Positions 1-14,335 of a stretch of DNA of 64,000 nt are shown here, piece after piece. The DNA comes from Anoplolepis gracilipes (taxonomy: Eukaryota > Arthropoda > Insecta > Hymenoptera > Formicidae), in assembly GCF_047496725.1 (NCBI RefSeq), contig NC_132981.1, forward strand, positions 4,430,001-4,494,000. Direction: 5' to 3'. Within the stretch, counting starts at the first letter, position 1. Each line of letters opens with the position of its first letter. The notes under the pieces are model-generated. The model saw only the letters and a list, made by a program, of their open reading frames with translations. It did no database searches and was not told the DNA's origin. The position numbers and the translations under genes are program-made.

Positions 1-2834
1 AAAATTCAAAAAAATAACTTTCTAACTAAAATTAATTACAAATTTTTTTAATGTCTAGAAACTGATTGTTTAATATATTTGCATAATTCATTTATATATA
101 TTTGTATAATTCATTTATATATATTTTTTTAAATTTTATTTTCAATGTATATTAGATTAAAAACATTTTGTCTCATAAAATCGTTGTAACAGATTTATTA
201 TACTACTTATTATAATACACAAATTATATCTGTAGTACTTCTTCATAAAATAAAAAAATAGCAATTTTTTTATTAATAAAAAAGCAAAAGACAAAGAGTA
301 CGGGAGAGGACGTTAAATTGTGTAAAATTTTTGAGGTACATAATTTTATTTTTCGTGTAGCAATCGAAACAAAATGCAATTTTGAGAAATTCAAAATATA
401 ACTTTGTTTAAACAGGATACAATTTGGCGGGGGAGATATATAAAAAGAGAAAAAATCTTAATTCTTTTTCAGTATTTTACAATTGAGGTACGCATCGATA
501 TCCATCCCCTTGCGACCGCTTAAAATGCGGCTTACCGTGCCGACGAGATATACATACTTCGCATCAATGAAATATTAAGCTAACTTTGCCGCTCTGTTCG
601 TTAATATGAGTCGAAGTAATCCACTATAATAAACTGATGCGCACCAAAGGGAGCGCGGATTGAATTTATCAGACTCTACGGAGTGCGAATGTGGCATAAG
701 CACCAAAGTTTCTATCGAGTGCCCAAGCTGTCCCAGGACGTAGCAATTTTTAAATTCTATTGCGTCTCTTGTCCACTGTCCGTTTCCCGTATTTCTTTAA
801 TAATTTTATCATTTCGAAAATCGGATGAGCAAACTCTCGCACTAGTACACACATACATCAAACGTGATATTTTCCAATGGTGAAAGTTTCCACTTATTGG
901 AGTTTTTCGTCTGGAAGTTTCATGCGAAACTCTTTAACAGACGAAATATTCGCGTTTCGTGTTTGGACTCTTAACGTTTTTCGACATTTTCACAAATAAA
1001 AAGATAATCTTTCTAAAGTATTTGTACAAAATTTTATATTCAATTTACATGTTGCATGATGTTTTTAATAAAAAAAATATAATAATATCCTTTCTATTAT
1101 GCTTTTCTAAAAAATACCCGAGAGTTCTCTTGCAGATGCTCTTTATATAAATAGTGATTATCCCAAGTAGTAAAGTAACGTTAAATGATGTTTTAATGAG
1201 ACATTAAAAATTTTAATTATTAATTATATTAAAAAAATGTTTAATCGCAAATTCTATTAGTAAGAATGATCGAAAAATACATTACGTAAATTTTGTGTAT
1301 TAAATTTACTTTTAAATAAATAAAAAAATATAATATTAGTTGTGTATCGCATTAATATTCCTTGTATAACATCCTACAAAGATATTACTTTCTAAAGTAA
1401 TATACAGTGAGTAATTATCATGCATATTATTGCAGATACTCAGATATGCGATATTGAAGCAAAGTCCCTCGCCAGAAAGCCATTCTATGAGTTTAGATTG
1501 ATACAGTGATCGTGTATAATTTAATCTAGCATAGACGCTTCCTTTAGTGTAGAATCAAGATAGTAATTAGCAAGTTTTATGCAATCTCTTGCAATGGTCC
1601 CTCTAGAGGATCTAATTAAATCATGAGCCTGAATCACTGAACATTTATTCGTGATTTATTTGAATATTTTATAATTTAATTAATTCTTATGCAACATACG
1701 TGATGCGTATTGTAATATCCCTTATGGTCAATAATATTAATATTCAATAATATCATATAATTAATAGTCAATAACATTACTCCATTACGCAATCATGTAA
1801 TAGTGATCTACAAATATTCTCATAACTCAGCGATATATAAGAAAATAAAATTTCGACTTTTATAACAAATATTTATTTTATGTATTAAATAATTAAAATA
1901 TACTTATTAAAATATTTGTTAAAATATTTTAAAGTACATTTTATATATTTCTTTTAAATTTTAAATTTATTAATTCTTCGCAACGTATACATACATAATT
2001 TTATAAAATTTCTAAAAAACTTTTATAAAATTTTATGTCAATCCTTTTAGCAAAATATTTTCTATATCATGGTTATCAAAAAAATATGATATAATTTTCT
2101 TCTTGCCTTTGTCCCTAAAGCTTTTATTCGTACGTCTTTAATTATTTATTTTGCAATGTATTATGTTTTAAAAATATATTTAACATTTGGAACGTCTAAA
2201 TTTATTGCTATTGACAGTTAATGCATTAAAACTAATTTTATATCTGTTATGTAATACTCCATAATGTTAATCGTTTTAATTACCAGATCTGTTTAAAATT
2301 CATTAAAATAATGCCAAAATGCAATATACCATAGTGCTAATTAAATATGCTAATATGCAAATTTCAATATATTTGTGAAGGATTAAATTATTACCCTAAA
2401 CATTTTCACAGTTTGATCATAATTGAATTGAAATGTCAAATCGATTAATAGCTTCAATTTTGTAACAATATAAGATAATTATTAAAACTCTCTATAAGAA
2501 AAAAAAATTATAGTATTATATAATACAAGAATTACATTATACATAATTTTATAACATTATACATAATTTTAAAATTTTTAGAATTATTCCGATATTAATA
2601 TGTATTATTCTTTTTTCATAACTGCATTGCAATCTTTTTTATATATGAATGTTTTAATGTGATAAATTCAAGTGGAATAATTTTACTTGTAAAAAAAAAT
2701 ATACGTGTGACACCTAAGTTAATCAACATATATTAATAAAATAATTTAATGAAAAAAATGACATCGTATTATATATATATATATATATATTTGTGTTCAT
2801 TTCTATTGTCTCTCTGCTCGTTGTATTTGCATAG
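1..2834. other. AT-rich stretch, no firm gene
   Basis: Bases about 480-960 are GC-richer and hold a short open frame without support. A possible exon at about 1435-1507 follows TTATTGCAG and is open in two frames, but no donor or partner fits. The rest is AT-rich spacer. Confidence 0.6.
2533..2573. repeat. 20-bp tandem duplication
   Basis: ACATTATACATAATTTTA occurs twice in a row with one difference at the end. Confidence 0.75.
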
Positions 2835-5800
2835 AAAATGGAAAGCACTGTGAGCTATAATTGGATGAGCTTTGAGAGCGACTTACCAAGAGATTACAGC
2901 TTGGGGAACGATAAGAGTAAGGAAAAGAATGCAAGGAAATAGCGAATTATAGACTCAATTTTCAGAAGTTCTCTCAATTTTAAGAAGATTAGTAATTTTC
3001 ATCAGGACATACGTGTCAAACTTAATTATGGTGATTAATTAAATGACTTAATGATATTATAATATAATACTCTAATTAAATTTTGTAAAATTGGAAAAAG
3101 AAACGTTTTGAATTTAAAAATCAAATTATTTTATGTTTTGGGAGCAAATAAAAACTATAATTTATGTACAAACTCTCCTTATCTCTATGCCTTTAGTTTT
3201 TCTTTTATAAATCAATCGTTTTAATTTCAAGTTATTGAAATTATGCTTCATTTTAGATCAAGTCGAGATAATTAGTTGTAGAAACATGTCTAATTTTAGA
3301 TTTTGGACGTGTATGTTTAATTAAGAAAATAGAAGCAAATTTCTTTGCTTCTATTCTAATCCTTTCTCTGTTTCTGTTAGTCTTTCTTAACTCGTATATA
3401 CCCAGCGTAAATAAGAACTCCCTGCCGATTGAAAGATGTTCATGATACATATACGAATTCATCACTATTTAGGCTGTTGACCCAAATCGGTAATATCTCA
3501 GTAGATATTTTTGCATGTCACGTACAGTTGCAAATTAATTTACATTCTAATGTACTTTTTTATGATAAAACTTTTTACTTTTTATAACAATTACTTATTA
3601 TATTAACTTTAAGTTAATAATCAATTTGTATTAAAAATATTAAACACCTATTCTAATATCTTAATGGATTATTTGTTTTTATTATAGAAATGTAAAGATT
3701 TGTTGTAGAAATAAATAACTCTGGCATGATAGCACCATACGAAATTGTAAAAGTTGGCAAACACGTCTTCTAATTTTTTCTTCTCTTTTTCTTTTTCGTT
3801 TTTTCTTTTGTTCTGCGGTCTAGAAGCAATGTGTCTTGCATATATATATATTGGCGGAAGTATGCAAAGAGTGTAGGTGTAACTGTACTCGTTCAAGATT
3901 ACTTTTCTTATCTCTGCTGTAGAGTATTTTGATTACTTTTTGCAATATATCACAACTTATACATTCTGACGATATGACAAATGACGATAACATCAAATTA
4001 TTTTATAATAAAATTTAAAGAGCGGTTTATGTCTTTGTTGCATATAAACATTCCAATGAATTTTATTTTAATAAGAATTAATAAAATCTGATTAATTTTA
4101 AGCTACGCTAGATTCAATGATCATTTAAACTATAACATTTGCAAAATAAAATAGCATTTGTAGATAAACAAAAAAATGATCAAATGCAAGCTTGTTTTGT
4201 TATAAAAAGCATTATTTCGTTATATTATATTTCGTATAAAAAGAATTATTTATGTCACTCTGATTCAGTCTCTTTCTTCAATAATACATTAAATTATTTT
4301 AAAGTTATTTTTTATTGTTAATTCAAGCTAAAATATGACAAAGTTATGGTAACACCTTTAGTATTTATCACAAACTTTGCATGTTACATTATTCAGTCCT
4401 TAATAAAAGTTCTATTGAATTTGAAACTAATTTGTACTACTAGCAAAATTTTATATGTAATGTATGTATGTGTACATGTATAAATTTTCATATCGGACAT
4501 TTTTATTATATAGTCTTTTTTGTGTTTCCAATTTTCGTGACACTATAAATTTGTCATTTAATTGTAATTTTAACATTGCTTTTTGTTGCCTCCACATATT
4601 TTATCTATCTATATAAACAAAAAACTATATTAAAACATTATTATATAAAGAAAAAGAAAATTTTTTATTTAATTAATATTTCGCATAATATTTATCGAGA
4701 AGGACTGTTAATTGTTCACATGTTATCGAGAAGAATAATTTATCTTCGATGTTGCGTTGTGGCGCTTTTTAACAATGTAATCATAAGTTTAATGAATTCT
4801 GTTCTATATTCTACTATAAAACGGACACTTCGTAATTTAAACTGATAAAATCAGAATGCCTTCCATTTAAATTTTGCGTAAACCGATATGTGATATCGCG
4901 AAAAACATTCTTTACAAAAACCGTGAAATAATCACATCCGTTCTGTACTGTAATATAGCATTAATTTCCGTAACCCTTTAATCCTCTTGTATAGAGTTTA
5001 AGTTTAATTGTATTACAAAAAAACGGAAAAATGTTTCTATTGCATTGCACCAGACAAACAAATTTGCAAATTGCTATTTCCACACGCGCACGGAATTATT
5101 TATCTATCTATATATTTAACCGCAGAAAACGCGGTTAAAATATCAATAAATGCCAAAGCAAAATTCATTTATATTGGTCAGGAGCAACCCGCTTATTTAT
5201 AGGTACAACGTAAATGTAATATATTATAAAATATTAGTTGACGCTATTTATATTTTCAGATTTTAGTAAAATTTTTATCAAAATAGTTATACTAAATGTC
5301 AATCTACAAGGTACGAAATTATTGAGTTATTCGGTGACGGCAACTGCCTTGTCAATTCTTCTACTGATACACATTTTCTTGCTCCTGAAATTCTCACGAG
5401 ATGCTCTCTTATTTTATTGATAGCTTTATTACGTCATTCTTTGTATGTAGATATTTCTTCTACAATTAGTCTTAAACTAATATGCAATTAACTTTCTTTT
5501 AGCGGAAATTTGATGAACCGTCTACATTATATCTTTTACATGTTTTCAAAATCTTCCGTATTATTGTATATTTTTATTTACAAAGACCTAAATTAAAATT
5601 CAATTAAAGTAAATCGTGCGGCATGATAATAAAAATTCTAAAAAAGAACTATTTTTTCCTCTCAAGTTTGTTAATTGCACCCTGTTATAAAAGACTTTTA
5701 CGTTAGAATCATGTTGTTTTTTTTTATGCGGAAAAAACTTAATATAAAATAGTAATTTCTATAGTTATTTTGCGTAAATGAAATACAAATAATTGTATGT

Positions 5801-7145
5801 ATATGTAAGCAAATTCCTGAGATAATTAATCTGTTAAAAAATATGGAGAATACTAATCGCGTTCTTCTCCTAAAGACAGACAGTTAATTAAAATGTTTTC
5901 GTTGTGCTACAACACTAATAAACTTGATGAAAATCGCAAAACATCAATGATAATTAAGATACTAATTAATCGCTAGCCTCTTGCAAAACTTGCTTTTGCA
6001 ATTACACAAAATTACATGTCAAGCAATAATTAACTGTGGTTGCTGCGTAACTGATACGTCAGACATACACATACGTGCTTATACATACTATATATTTGCA
6101 ATAAATGTTCGCAATCAGTAATCTCGATTATTTCGTATAAACGCAAAGTTAGTAAACATGATTGAAATATTTACCGCCACTAATTGTATTACTTTACAAT
6201 GAAACCTATAATTAATTAATTAATCCTTTAATAATTAATAATTAATTTATACAATAATCTCTTTCTTGACATGATAATAATTACGTAATAAAAACACATA
6301 TTATCGGGTTATCGTATTTTCCCTTCAAATTTTTATAGAAATTTAAAATAAAATATTAATACATAAAAAATATAAAATAAGCAATAATATAAAATAATAA
6401 TATAAAAAATATAAATGTAAATAATTTTCAATTTTTCATGTCTACAAAATATTAACCACGAATACATAATTCAAGATTAAAAGTTCAAAAAGACTTAAAC
6501 TTTTGCGCTTTAAAAATTTTAATAGATAATAAATCTTATATTTTTCAATTTCAAGTAGAGTTCTAACTGCTCAGAAATTTAAAATATAAAAGTTTAAGAT
6601 TTTTTTTTTATTTAAGATAATTTTTTGTTTAAGATTCAGACATGTCTCTAATCTACAGGTATATAATTGCGGAGTTATTTCATTGTTATATTACTATTCA
6701 CTCTGCTGAAAGTATTGTTCAAGGAACATATATGATATATGAGATTTTTTTATAGAGTAGTTTTTTAAAATATTGGTAAAACACAGGGATGCACGATAAG
6801 CTTTGGCGAATTATATTTCGAACAAATATTATGTTACGCAACGAGACTTGGCTTTAATTTCTGTATTTGTAAAACAACTTGGCAGATGATAAAATATCAC
6901 ACGATACGAAAAGTTTGACGTTTAATCGAACTCTGAGAAAGAACAAAAAGAAAAAGTGGCGGTACAAACAACACTTGTTGAGCCTGCTCGTGTTCACACT
7001 CTACATCGCGTATGAAACAAAGTTGCCCAACGATATGTTATCAACGCTATTGCAACGTCACGATGAGAGACCCTCTCTTCTAACTACAAGATGTTCATAC
7101 AAAGGTGACATATCCTTTAAATCTGCTCTACGTGCTAAACTCTAA
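2835..7145 (+). CDS. Two-exon gene model with one membrane segment, unrecognised
   Basis: Exon 2835-2916 follows a strong acceptor (pyrimidine tract then TTGCATAG) and carries ATG at 2838: MESTVSYNWMSFESDLPRDY, ending in phase 1 at A|GTAAGG. Exon 6886-7145 follows CTTGGCAG and joins in phase (A+AT gives AAT), reading NDKISHDTKSLTFNRTLRKN, a lysine cluster, the hydrophobic stretch HLLSLLVFTLYIAYE, and ending ALRAKL-TAA. GC-ending codons such as CTG CTC GTG TTC support coding. A noncoding 5' exon upstream is likely. The product would be about 112 aa with an N-terminal cytosolic or lumenal region, a basic patch and one helix. The intron of about 4 kb is AT-rich and featureless. No family recognised. 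Confidence 0.45.
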
Positions 7146-8301
7146 TATCAATTATAGTTTCAATTTATAATAAGTACGTAGGCGCTCATTATTCCAGCTT
7201 ATGAATTAATGAAATTTATTAAATGCTTATTGGTCAAACAAGAGTCAAAACGGAGCAGAACAAATTATTATAAATGGTCAGTTAGTCCGATATTTATGCC
7301 ATTATGTTTATGCCATTTATACATATGCATTCTGTATAATAAACTCTTAAGCACGTAAATCCTGTTATATATTATCCGCAATTGTGGAATAATTATTAAT
7401 AACAAAGCACGTGAGATGTTTCATGTGTCACATTTATCGCGAAATTACACGCAGTTATAAAGCGTGCCATTTCTAATTATACTATGACGCATCTGTTTTA
7501 TAATGAATGTTACGTTAGACAAGACCAGCAAATAATAGACGAATTTAGAAATTAATAGAATCTAATAGCATCTGTGCGTGATATTTAACTTTGCGAATTA
7601 AAAGGTTTTTGTCAGTTATAAAAAAGATAATATGAAAAAGATTACAGCTTATCATCTTTTTTGTATCAGTCAAGCTCTCAATTTTTTTTTTGCTATTATA
7701 ACGTGAAATACATGACAATTGCCGATGGGGATAAAGATTGTTTCTCCGTTATAAGACTATTTGACAAATATTAAAAACCTCGGTGGGATAGATATGATTG
7801 AGATATTTGTATTCTTATGAGATACACAAACCGTCAGATAAACATCTCACAAATATGACGAAGGTAGGTCTTGGGAGAATCCTCGAAAACTTCATAAATC
7901 ACACTCCTGAGAAAAGGAGAAAAGAGAAGTGTGTTTTTCTTGGGAAAGGTATGAGAATACAACACGGCGTTACATACACGTTAGATTTCATGTATCGAAA
8001 GACAATGGTAGAACGAAAATGATTCATAACACGTATAGGATAAAAAGGCTGCTTTTAAGCATATATAATAGTAGGTATGTCTGGTATTCTGTTATTAATT
8101 AAAGAGAAAAGGAATATTTAACTAATTACATTATTATATTTTAATTATATTTAATTACATTTAATTAATATATAAAAGTTAACAATGCAGAAATAATAAT
8201 TAACTTCATGCACATAATGTAAAAAATAGCCTTCATTTTTTTTCAAAATGTTAAACAGTGTATACTCAGAGTTAATATATTATTTTATTAGATATGTAAT
8301 A

Positions 8302-8324
8302 TCTCTCTCTCTCTCTCTCTCTCT
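8302..8324. repeat. (CT)n microsatellite
   Basis: Short pure CT run; a second one lies 280 bp downstream at 8603-8624. Confidence 0.85.
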
Positions 8325-9121
8325 TTGTTTCTCATAATTATGTTTTTATATCTAAAATGAATACGAAAAAAAATAATTTTATAATACATTAAAAATTATA
8401 ATAATATAATTTTGTGCATTTTAATGATATTTGGAATGTTATTAAAAGTTTTAACATTAAATGAATTTTTTGTAGGAGTATAAATTTCGCAATTAAAAGA
8501 TGCAGAAAAGCGGTTGAGATTTAATAAATCGTATTTTTTTTTTTTTTTTTTTGCAAGAGACAAAATCTATCTTCGATGATATTTGAATACTTTGTATAAA
8601 GAATCTCTCTCTCTCTCTCTCTCTTTCTCTATTTCTTTCTCTCAAGCATAATGTAAAATAATTAATACTAATTTAGTTTTATTCATAAAATATATGATAT
8701 CGCAAATTTATGCAAGCAAAGGAATATTCATTATATATTATATATTAAATGTAATGAAGTATTTAAAACAAGCAATACGGGATGCACAGACACATAAACA
8801 TCGTGAATCGCAGATTATTATTTAAATATATACTTTTTCCTCGATAAAGAAAACGCTTTCAAGAAAGTACGCAACTTTCATGACGGCTTTAACGCCTCGA
8901 TAAACAAAAGCGCAGGACGCATTATTGATTTCAAAGTTCTCGCGTATATCGCAACACGCGACAACTTTGCATATTTACATCCCTTCGCGTTCAGGCCGTT
9001 AGATATAATCGCGCGATACCTCCTTTTCTTATAACAAACTCGACAAGCACCGAGTTTTCGCTCGTCGAGATCGCAACTTTAAGAAGCCGGCGCATTCCTT
9101 CGCTATGTCCACTATGAATGG

Positions 9122-9137
9122 TCGCATCGCGATGCGA
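9122..9137. promoter_or_regulatory. 16-nt perfect CpG palindrome in a CpG-rich island
   Basis: TCGCATCGCGATGCGA is a perfect palindrome with four CpGs inside a CpG-rich stretch (about 8880-9400) that contrasts sharply with the AT-rich flanks. It may be a dimeric protein binding site. No gene start could be placed beside it. Confidence 0.3.
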
Positions 9138-12100
9138 GATATGCGCGACCGCAATCACACTTGTAATCCCAACATCGACAAACACGACATCGTGTAACGG
9201 AAATGCCTTATTGATCTATTTTGCGCGTGTTCTCGTGAGTAGCATCTCGTAAGCAAGATGTAATCTATTATAGTGTCCAAAATATCGGTACTCTCGTATT
9301 GCGTCCACCCATATCGTTTGTCAGGCGATAACATTATCACTTTGTCACACGTTCGAGCGCGATAAGTGCACTCAGTCACTTCTCATTTGCATACACCGAT
9401 TTGCAGGATTGTTTGCGTGACTGTTGCATACTAATGAAGCGAATACGAGGCAAGGAAAAAGGAGAGAAAAACTGTTTTGCACGTTAGTATTACGAGATTA
9501 AGAGAAATTCTATATTAACTTGTGAATAGTATTTATCTTTTGACTGAAAAGAGGAGTTAATATAAATTATTAATTTATTTAAAAATGGCTATGTAATAAA
9601 TAATCTTAATAATTAATACATTGTAAAAAAATAAAAGATAAATTGATATAAAAATTATTATTTCTTAATAATATATTTCTTTGCGGGAAAAATGTATTAT
9701 TAATAAAACCATTTATATATAACTGATCATTTCAATACATGCAGAAAATTTAACTTATTAATTGAATATTACACATTTCTTTATTTTTCAGTTTAGTACT
9801 TTTAATATTGATATCTTTAGTATCATAAAAATAATAATGAAAGAGACAGAGAGAGAAAAAGTAAAAATAATAATGAGATAATTATAAAAATAATGTCATA
9901 TGCTTTTATTCTATTAGAACATTGTAAGTCGAAATCGGAATTAGTATAATTAATTTGTTTGTACAACTGTAATTTAAAAACTTTATACAAACAGTATGTA
10001 TTTTAACAGTCAAATGTGATGATGTTGCGTATTTACACAGAAAGCTTGTTAAGCGTGAAAGATAACAATTTGCAAGACGAAACAGTAATGTCAGGGAGAT
10101 TTCAACGCACCGTATGATAAAGTATAAGCGGGATGTTGTTATGACGCGTATGATGCCCAACATTTCTCGGTTACATGATAAATAAAGGGATAAGGCAGAC
10201 GAAAATAGATGATAGTATTCGCGCCGCTTTACTTAAAAGACTTAGAAGACGATTTCTCAAAGTGAGAGCATGATTTCATCGAGTGAAAACTTCATGCAAT
10301 ATAAATATTCTACAAAAAACGAGCACTAATAACCGCCAACAACGGCAAAGTGCGCTTTGCCACTATAATAAAATACTTTTTAAATTAAAATCAATTATAA
10401 AATATATTATTATAAATTGTGAAATTAATTAATTGTACAAAGTGTTTTACAGAAAGATGCACAGAGCGAATTGACCAGTACCTGCCGGCTCACAAAATCA
10501 TCACATAAATATTATATTATATAGATGTAGTGTAAAAAACCGCTAAGGTGCCAACCTGTGTCGAAATTTTACTCTTATTTTCAACAAATTTGCTTTATTT
10601 TTCATGTTTATGTATTCTGGAAGATTCTGATAGATTTTATTTATATTGTATTGAGCTCTCCTATTTTATATCTCAAGTAGACAATAAACGAACAATTTCC
10701 TATTTAAAGGTTTAAAAGAAGAGTTTTCAATAAAATAGATATTAAATAGTTTCATAGTTTTATATAGTTATATAGTAAAATTATAGATTCAATACTTTTT
10801 AATAGTTTTAAAATAAAGTTTGACTAAAAGATATCAAACTAGATAAAATATTGACAAAGTAGAAAAAAATTTAGATTTAGATAAATGTTTTAAAATAAAT
10901 TAATTATAATATGTATTTTACATATTTAAACTTCTACATATATACATATATTATTGCAAGATTAATATATAAATTATGCATGTGAAAATTATTGCCGTCA
11001 TTCTTATTTCTAAAATGCACAATCCTGTGTACTGCGACAGATGAGCCAGATGTTAAGATGAGATAAGATGAGATCCTGATTGGAAGCTCGTTAGAAATTT
11101 ACGTGGTAAATCGCGGATTACGAGGCTCGAGGTAAATACAATTTGGAGGCTCTTAAGCAGTAATCGTCCTAAGCAGACAAGTTTTCTCATTGCCAGCTAA
11201 CCGGACGCTAATCCGACGGTAATTGGATAGCACTCCGTTATTGCTTGAACTTAATCAGCTCCTAAGTACGCAATTTAAAAAAAAAGAAATAAAACTTTTG
11301 TATTCATCGACCATAAAATGGCCCGTGTCTTTAAGTTCGTAAATACAAATTAAATTCAATAATGAAAATTTTGCAGGCAGTTTACAAAATTATATATGTA
11401 TATTAATTTTAATAATAAATAATATAATTATAATCATTATTTCATTTTATATCTAGATTTTAGTATTATTATCGACTATTAAGAGAATCACTTATATTTG
11501 AAATGATATAATCATTTCTTCTGTCAGAGGATTTTAGAGAGTAATTTGAAATTTAATCGAAAACTACCTAGAAATAAAACATCGCAATAAGTGAAAGCCG
11601 GATATTCTGTTATATTGTATATCGTTCTTGGCTTAGGAAAGTGTATATAAATTTGACATACAGAATATAGGATTTGTATTTACAAAGGAAAAAGCGTAAA
11701 ATAACCTAAATTTACCTCTCTACAAAAAAAATTTCTTTAGAATTCTTTTATGCCTCTGAATATATTTTTTCAATTCTTTAGTACGTATTTATCAATTCAA
11801 ACATTGTCATAATTTGATTGCTTTACTTTGTACATGCAATTTTGGATAAATGTATAAATATAAAAATTTTTCTTGTTTATATTAAAAGTAATTTAAATTT
11901 CCCAGATCGGAATCGTGCAATCATTCATCTGAAAAGATCGAAAGAACTACAAGGATGCAGTTCATGGAATTGCTTTGTAATACTTAAGAGAGGCATTATA
12001 ATTGTAAATTGCTCCCCGATTCTCAATCTGCGCTGCTTTCCGTGAATTCATAAAGTTTTAAAGCAAATATGAAGCGTTCTCTCTGTGAAAACCGCCATGA

Positions 12101-13298
12101 CGCACACAATTTACATTATTTATAAATATCATCAATTGTACAGTACATCCGCAATACTTGTGTTATTTTAATGAAATCGGAATAGTGTGTATAAAAATAA
12201 ACACATAAAAAATTAACCATTAACCAGTCTAAATTTTACTGAATCAACAGAAAGCGTTTAATGTATAAAATCACGTTATACCGTAAAAAGATTAAAAGCA
12301 TATGTTGATCTTTTAAAAAAGTGTATATGTATGTGTATACGTATATAAATATGTAGATTTTCTATAACGAGATAACAGTTGCTTGAATGCTACACGATCC
12401 ACCCTATCATAAATGAGGCAAGAGAATAGTTGCCAAGTTACTATATCGAGTTAAATTATTCATTCTTGTGTATATATGTAGTAACAATAGCTTGTCTTCT
12501 GGTAGTCCATTCAGGATAGTCGGTTTTTTATCCGTAATTTACATGGGCATGTATAAAGCACACTACACATCAAACATAATATGATTAAACGCGTTAACAG
12601 TGTTGACACTTTGAAATATAATAGATATAAAATATGATGAAAATTATTGTATTTTATAAATTGGATAATAATTTCAAAATAATTTTAAATATATTTATCA
12701 AACAATTTGTAATAAAAATTTGATTTATTCTAAAATATCTTATATACATGTATATAAATATATACATATATCCTGTGTATTATACTGTAATCTCGATGTA
12801 GTAGATATCTCTTTTTTAATTATTAATAAAACTTGATATTTATTGAGAACATTTCTTGGAAACAAGCTTGACCAATTCTTTAGAGAATCATTTTACAGCA
12901 ACAGGCAGAAACGTGCAACAACAAGATTATACTTTTTCAAATTTAATGCCGATTTATATTGACGCGCAATGAATCGCTTATATCCCCCGAGAACTGTCTT
13001 CTAAATTTATGTAGCGTCAAGAGAAATAAATATTCTACAAAATCACGTATGAAAACATATATAAATAAATGACATAAAAGAGAAAACAGATAGGGAATGA
13101 GTAACATTATGTAAGTAAGTTTGGATATTGACTAAAAAAAACTACATTTTTCTAATGCATTCTTATTTTTCTTTGAACTTTTCCTTTTTTCATCCGCGCG
13201 TGCATACTTACAAAAAAAAATATTATACATTCGCATTTTTTCAGTTTCTGCATTTTAATTAACATGTTATATTTAAAATTTTTTAATAAATTTTGACA

Positions 13299-13329
13299 TA
13301 ATAGTTACATAAAGTTATGTTAGTTACAT
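13299..13329. repeat. Copy 1 of a 32-nt dispersed repeat
   Basis: ATAATAGTTACATAAAGTTA and the following TGTTAGTTACAT recur at 13697-13728 with four differences. Two copies 400 bp apart suggest pieces of one transposable element. Confidence 0.45.
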
Positions 13330-13511
13330 GTAATATGCATCGTAGTTGCATTGCGTACGTAGACACAAGAGTACAAGAATAATCTTTAAAAATATAATGG
13401 TCAAGAGGAAAGTTGATTTAACATCACTTATACCTTTTTTATACTCTTTACTTTGCTTTTGCAATATACGTGGTTAATTTATCTTTCACGTCTGATAAAT
13501 CGTATATACAA

Positions 13512-13676
13512 AATGTCAAAGCATCCAATAAATAGACATTCCGCAAGGGGAAAACTGCGAAAGGTTGCTAGTGATAACAATATGTTGACAAATTACTGTT
13601 TCGAAAGAGCGGTTATACATAAAAATTATTTTGGTTTTATCAAAAAGATTTTCACAATGTCAAAAAAATTATATAT
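13512..13676 (+). CDS. Short basic ORF running into a TA repeat, doubtful
   Basis: From ATG 13512 a frame reads MSKHPINRHSARGKLRKVAS and onward until it enters the TA microsatellite. Codons before the repeat look somewhat coding-like and a GTTGCT donor follows CGAAAG. The end is repeat-derived, so only the first part could be real. Confidence 0.15.
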
Positions 13677-13696
13677 GTATATATATATATATATAT

Positions 13697-13721
13697 ATAA
13701 TAGTTACGTAAGGTTATGTTA

Positions 13722-13769
<48 letters not shown>

Positions 13770-13784
13770 TAAAACTAACATAAT
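13697..13784. repeat. Inverted repeat enclosing a (TA)n tract, with copy 2 of the 32-nt repeat
   Basis: GTTATGTTAGTTTTATAT (13713-13730) is inverted as ATATAAAACTAACATAAT (13767-13784) around pure TA repeats. The left arm overlaps the second copy of the 32-nt repeat found at 13299. It could form a long cruciform or be a decayed foldback element. Confidence 0.55.
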
Positions 13785-14277
13785 ATATGTATATATATAT
13801 ATATATATATATTGTTCTGTATATATATATATATATAATTCTCTATTAATCATAATATTATATACACATATATTTTTAAATTATAATTAAAAAAAAACAA
13901 AATAATTCTTTCTTATTTTATACGGTTTTATATAAACCGTCCTTCTCTCCTTGCAGAAATGTTATTATCTTAAGTATTTGTATTATAAATCGAATAATTA
14001 AATTTTTATTTTCAGATAAAATCCATGTCAATATTGTATTACTTAATTAAGGTGATTAATTTAATATTATTATAATTCAGAATATTTAAAACATTTTAAA
14101 TATTTCAGTTGGCATCGTATTGAGTTAAAATGTGAGATATTAAATTCGACTATGCTATTTTAATTATATACTATAAGATGATTGTAACGCAACTGTAATA
14201 CAATTTCCTTCTTTGTCAATTTATACCAAGAAGTAGAAAGAAAATTATACATATCTACGCGAATAAGTATGCATATG

Positions 14278-14335
14278 TCAGTACAATAAATATGAACAGA
14301 TTTCGTACGTCAGTACAATAAACAATAACAGATTG
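14278..14335. repeat. Direct repeat GTCAGTACAATAAA, two copies
   Basis: Copies start at 14278 and 14309, each followed by a similar AACAGATT, giving a degenerate tandem duplication of about 31 bp. Confidence 0.7.

Noticed and set aside
8991..9379. Two - strand frames and one + strand frame of about 60-75 codons
   Set aside because: All are open only because of high CpG content. Three overlapping frames cannot all be genes and none has support.
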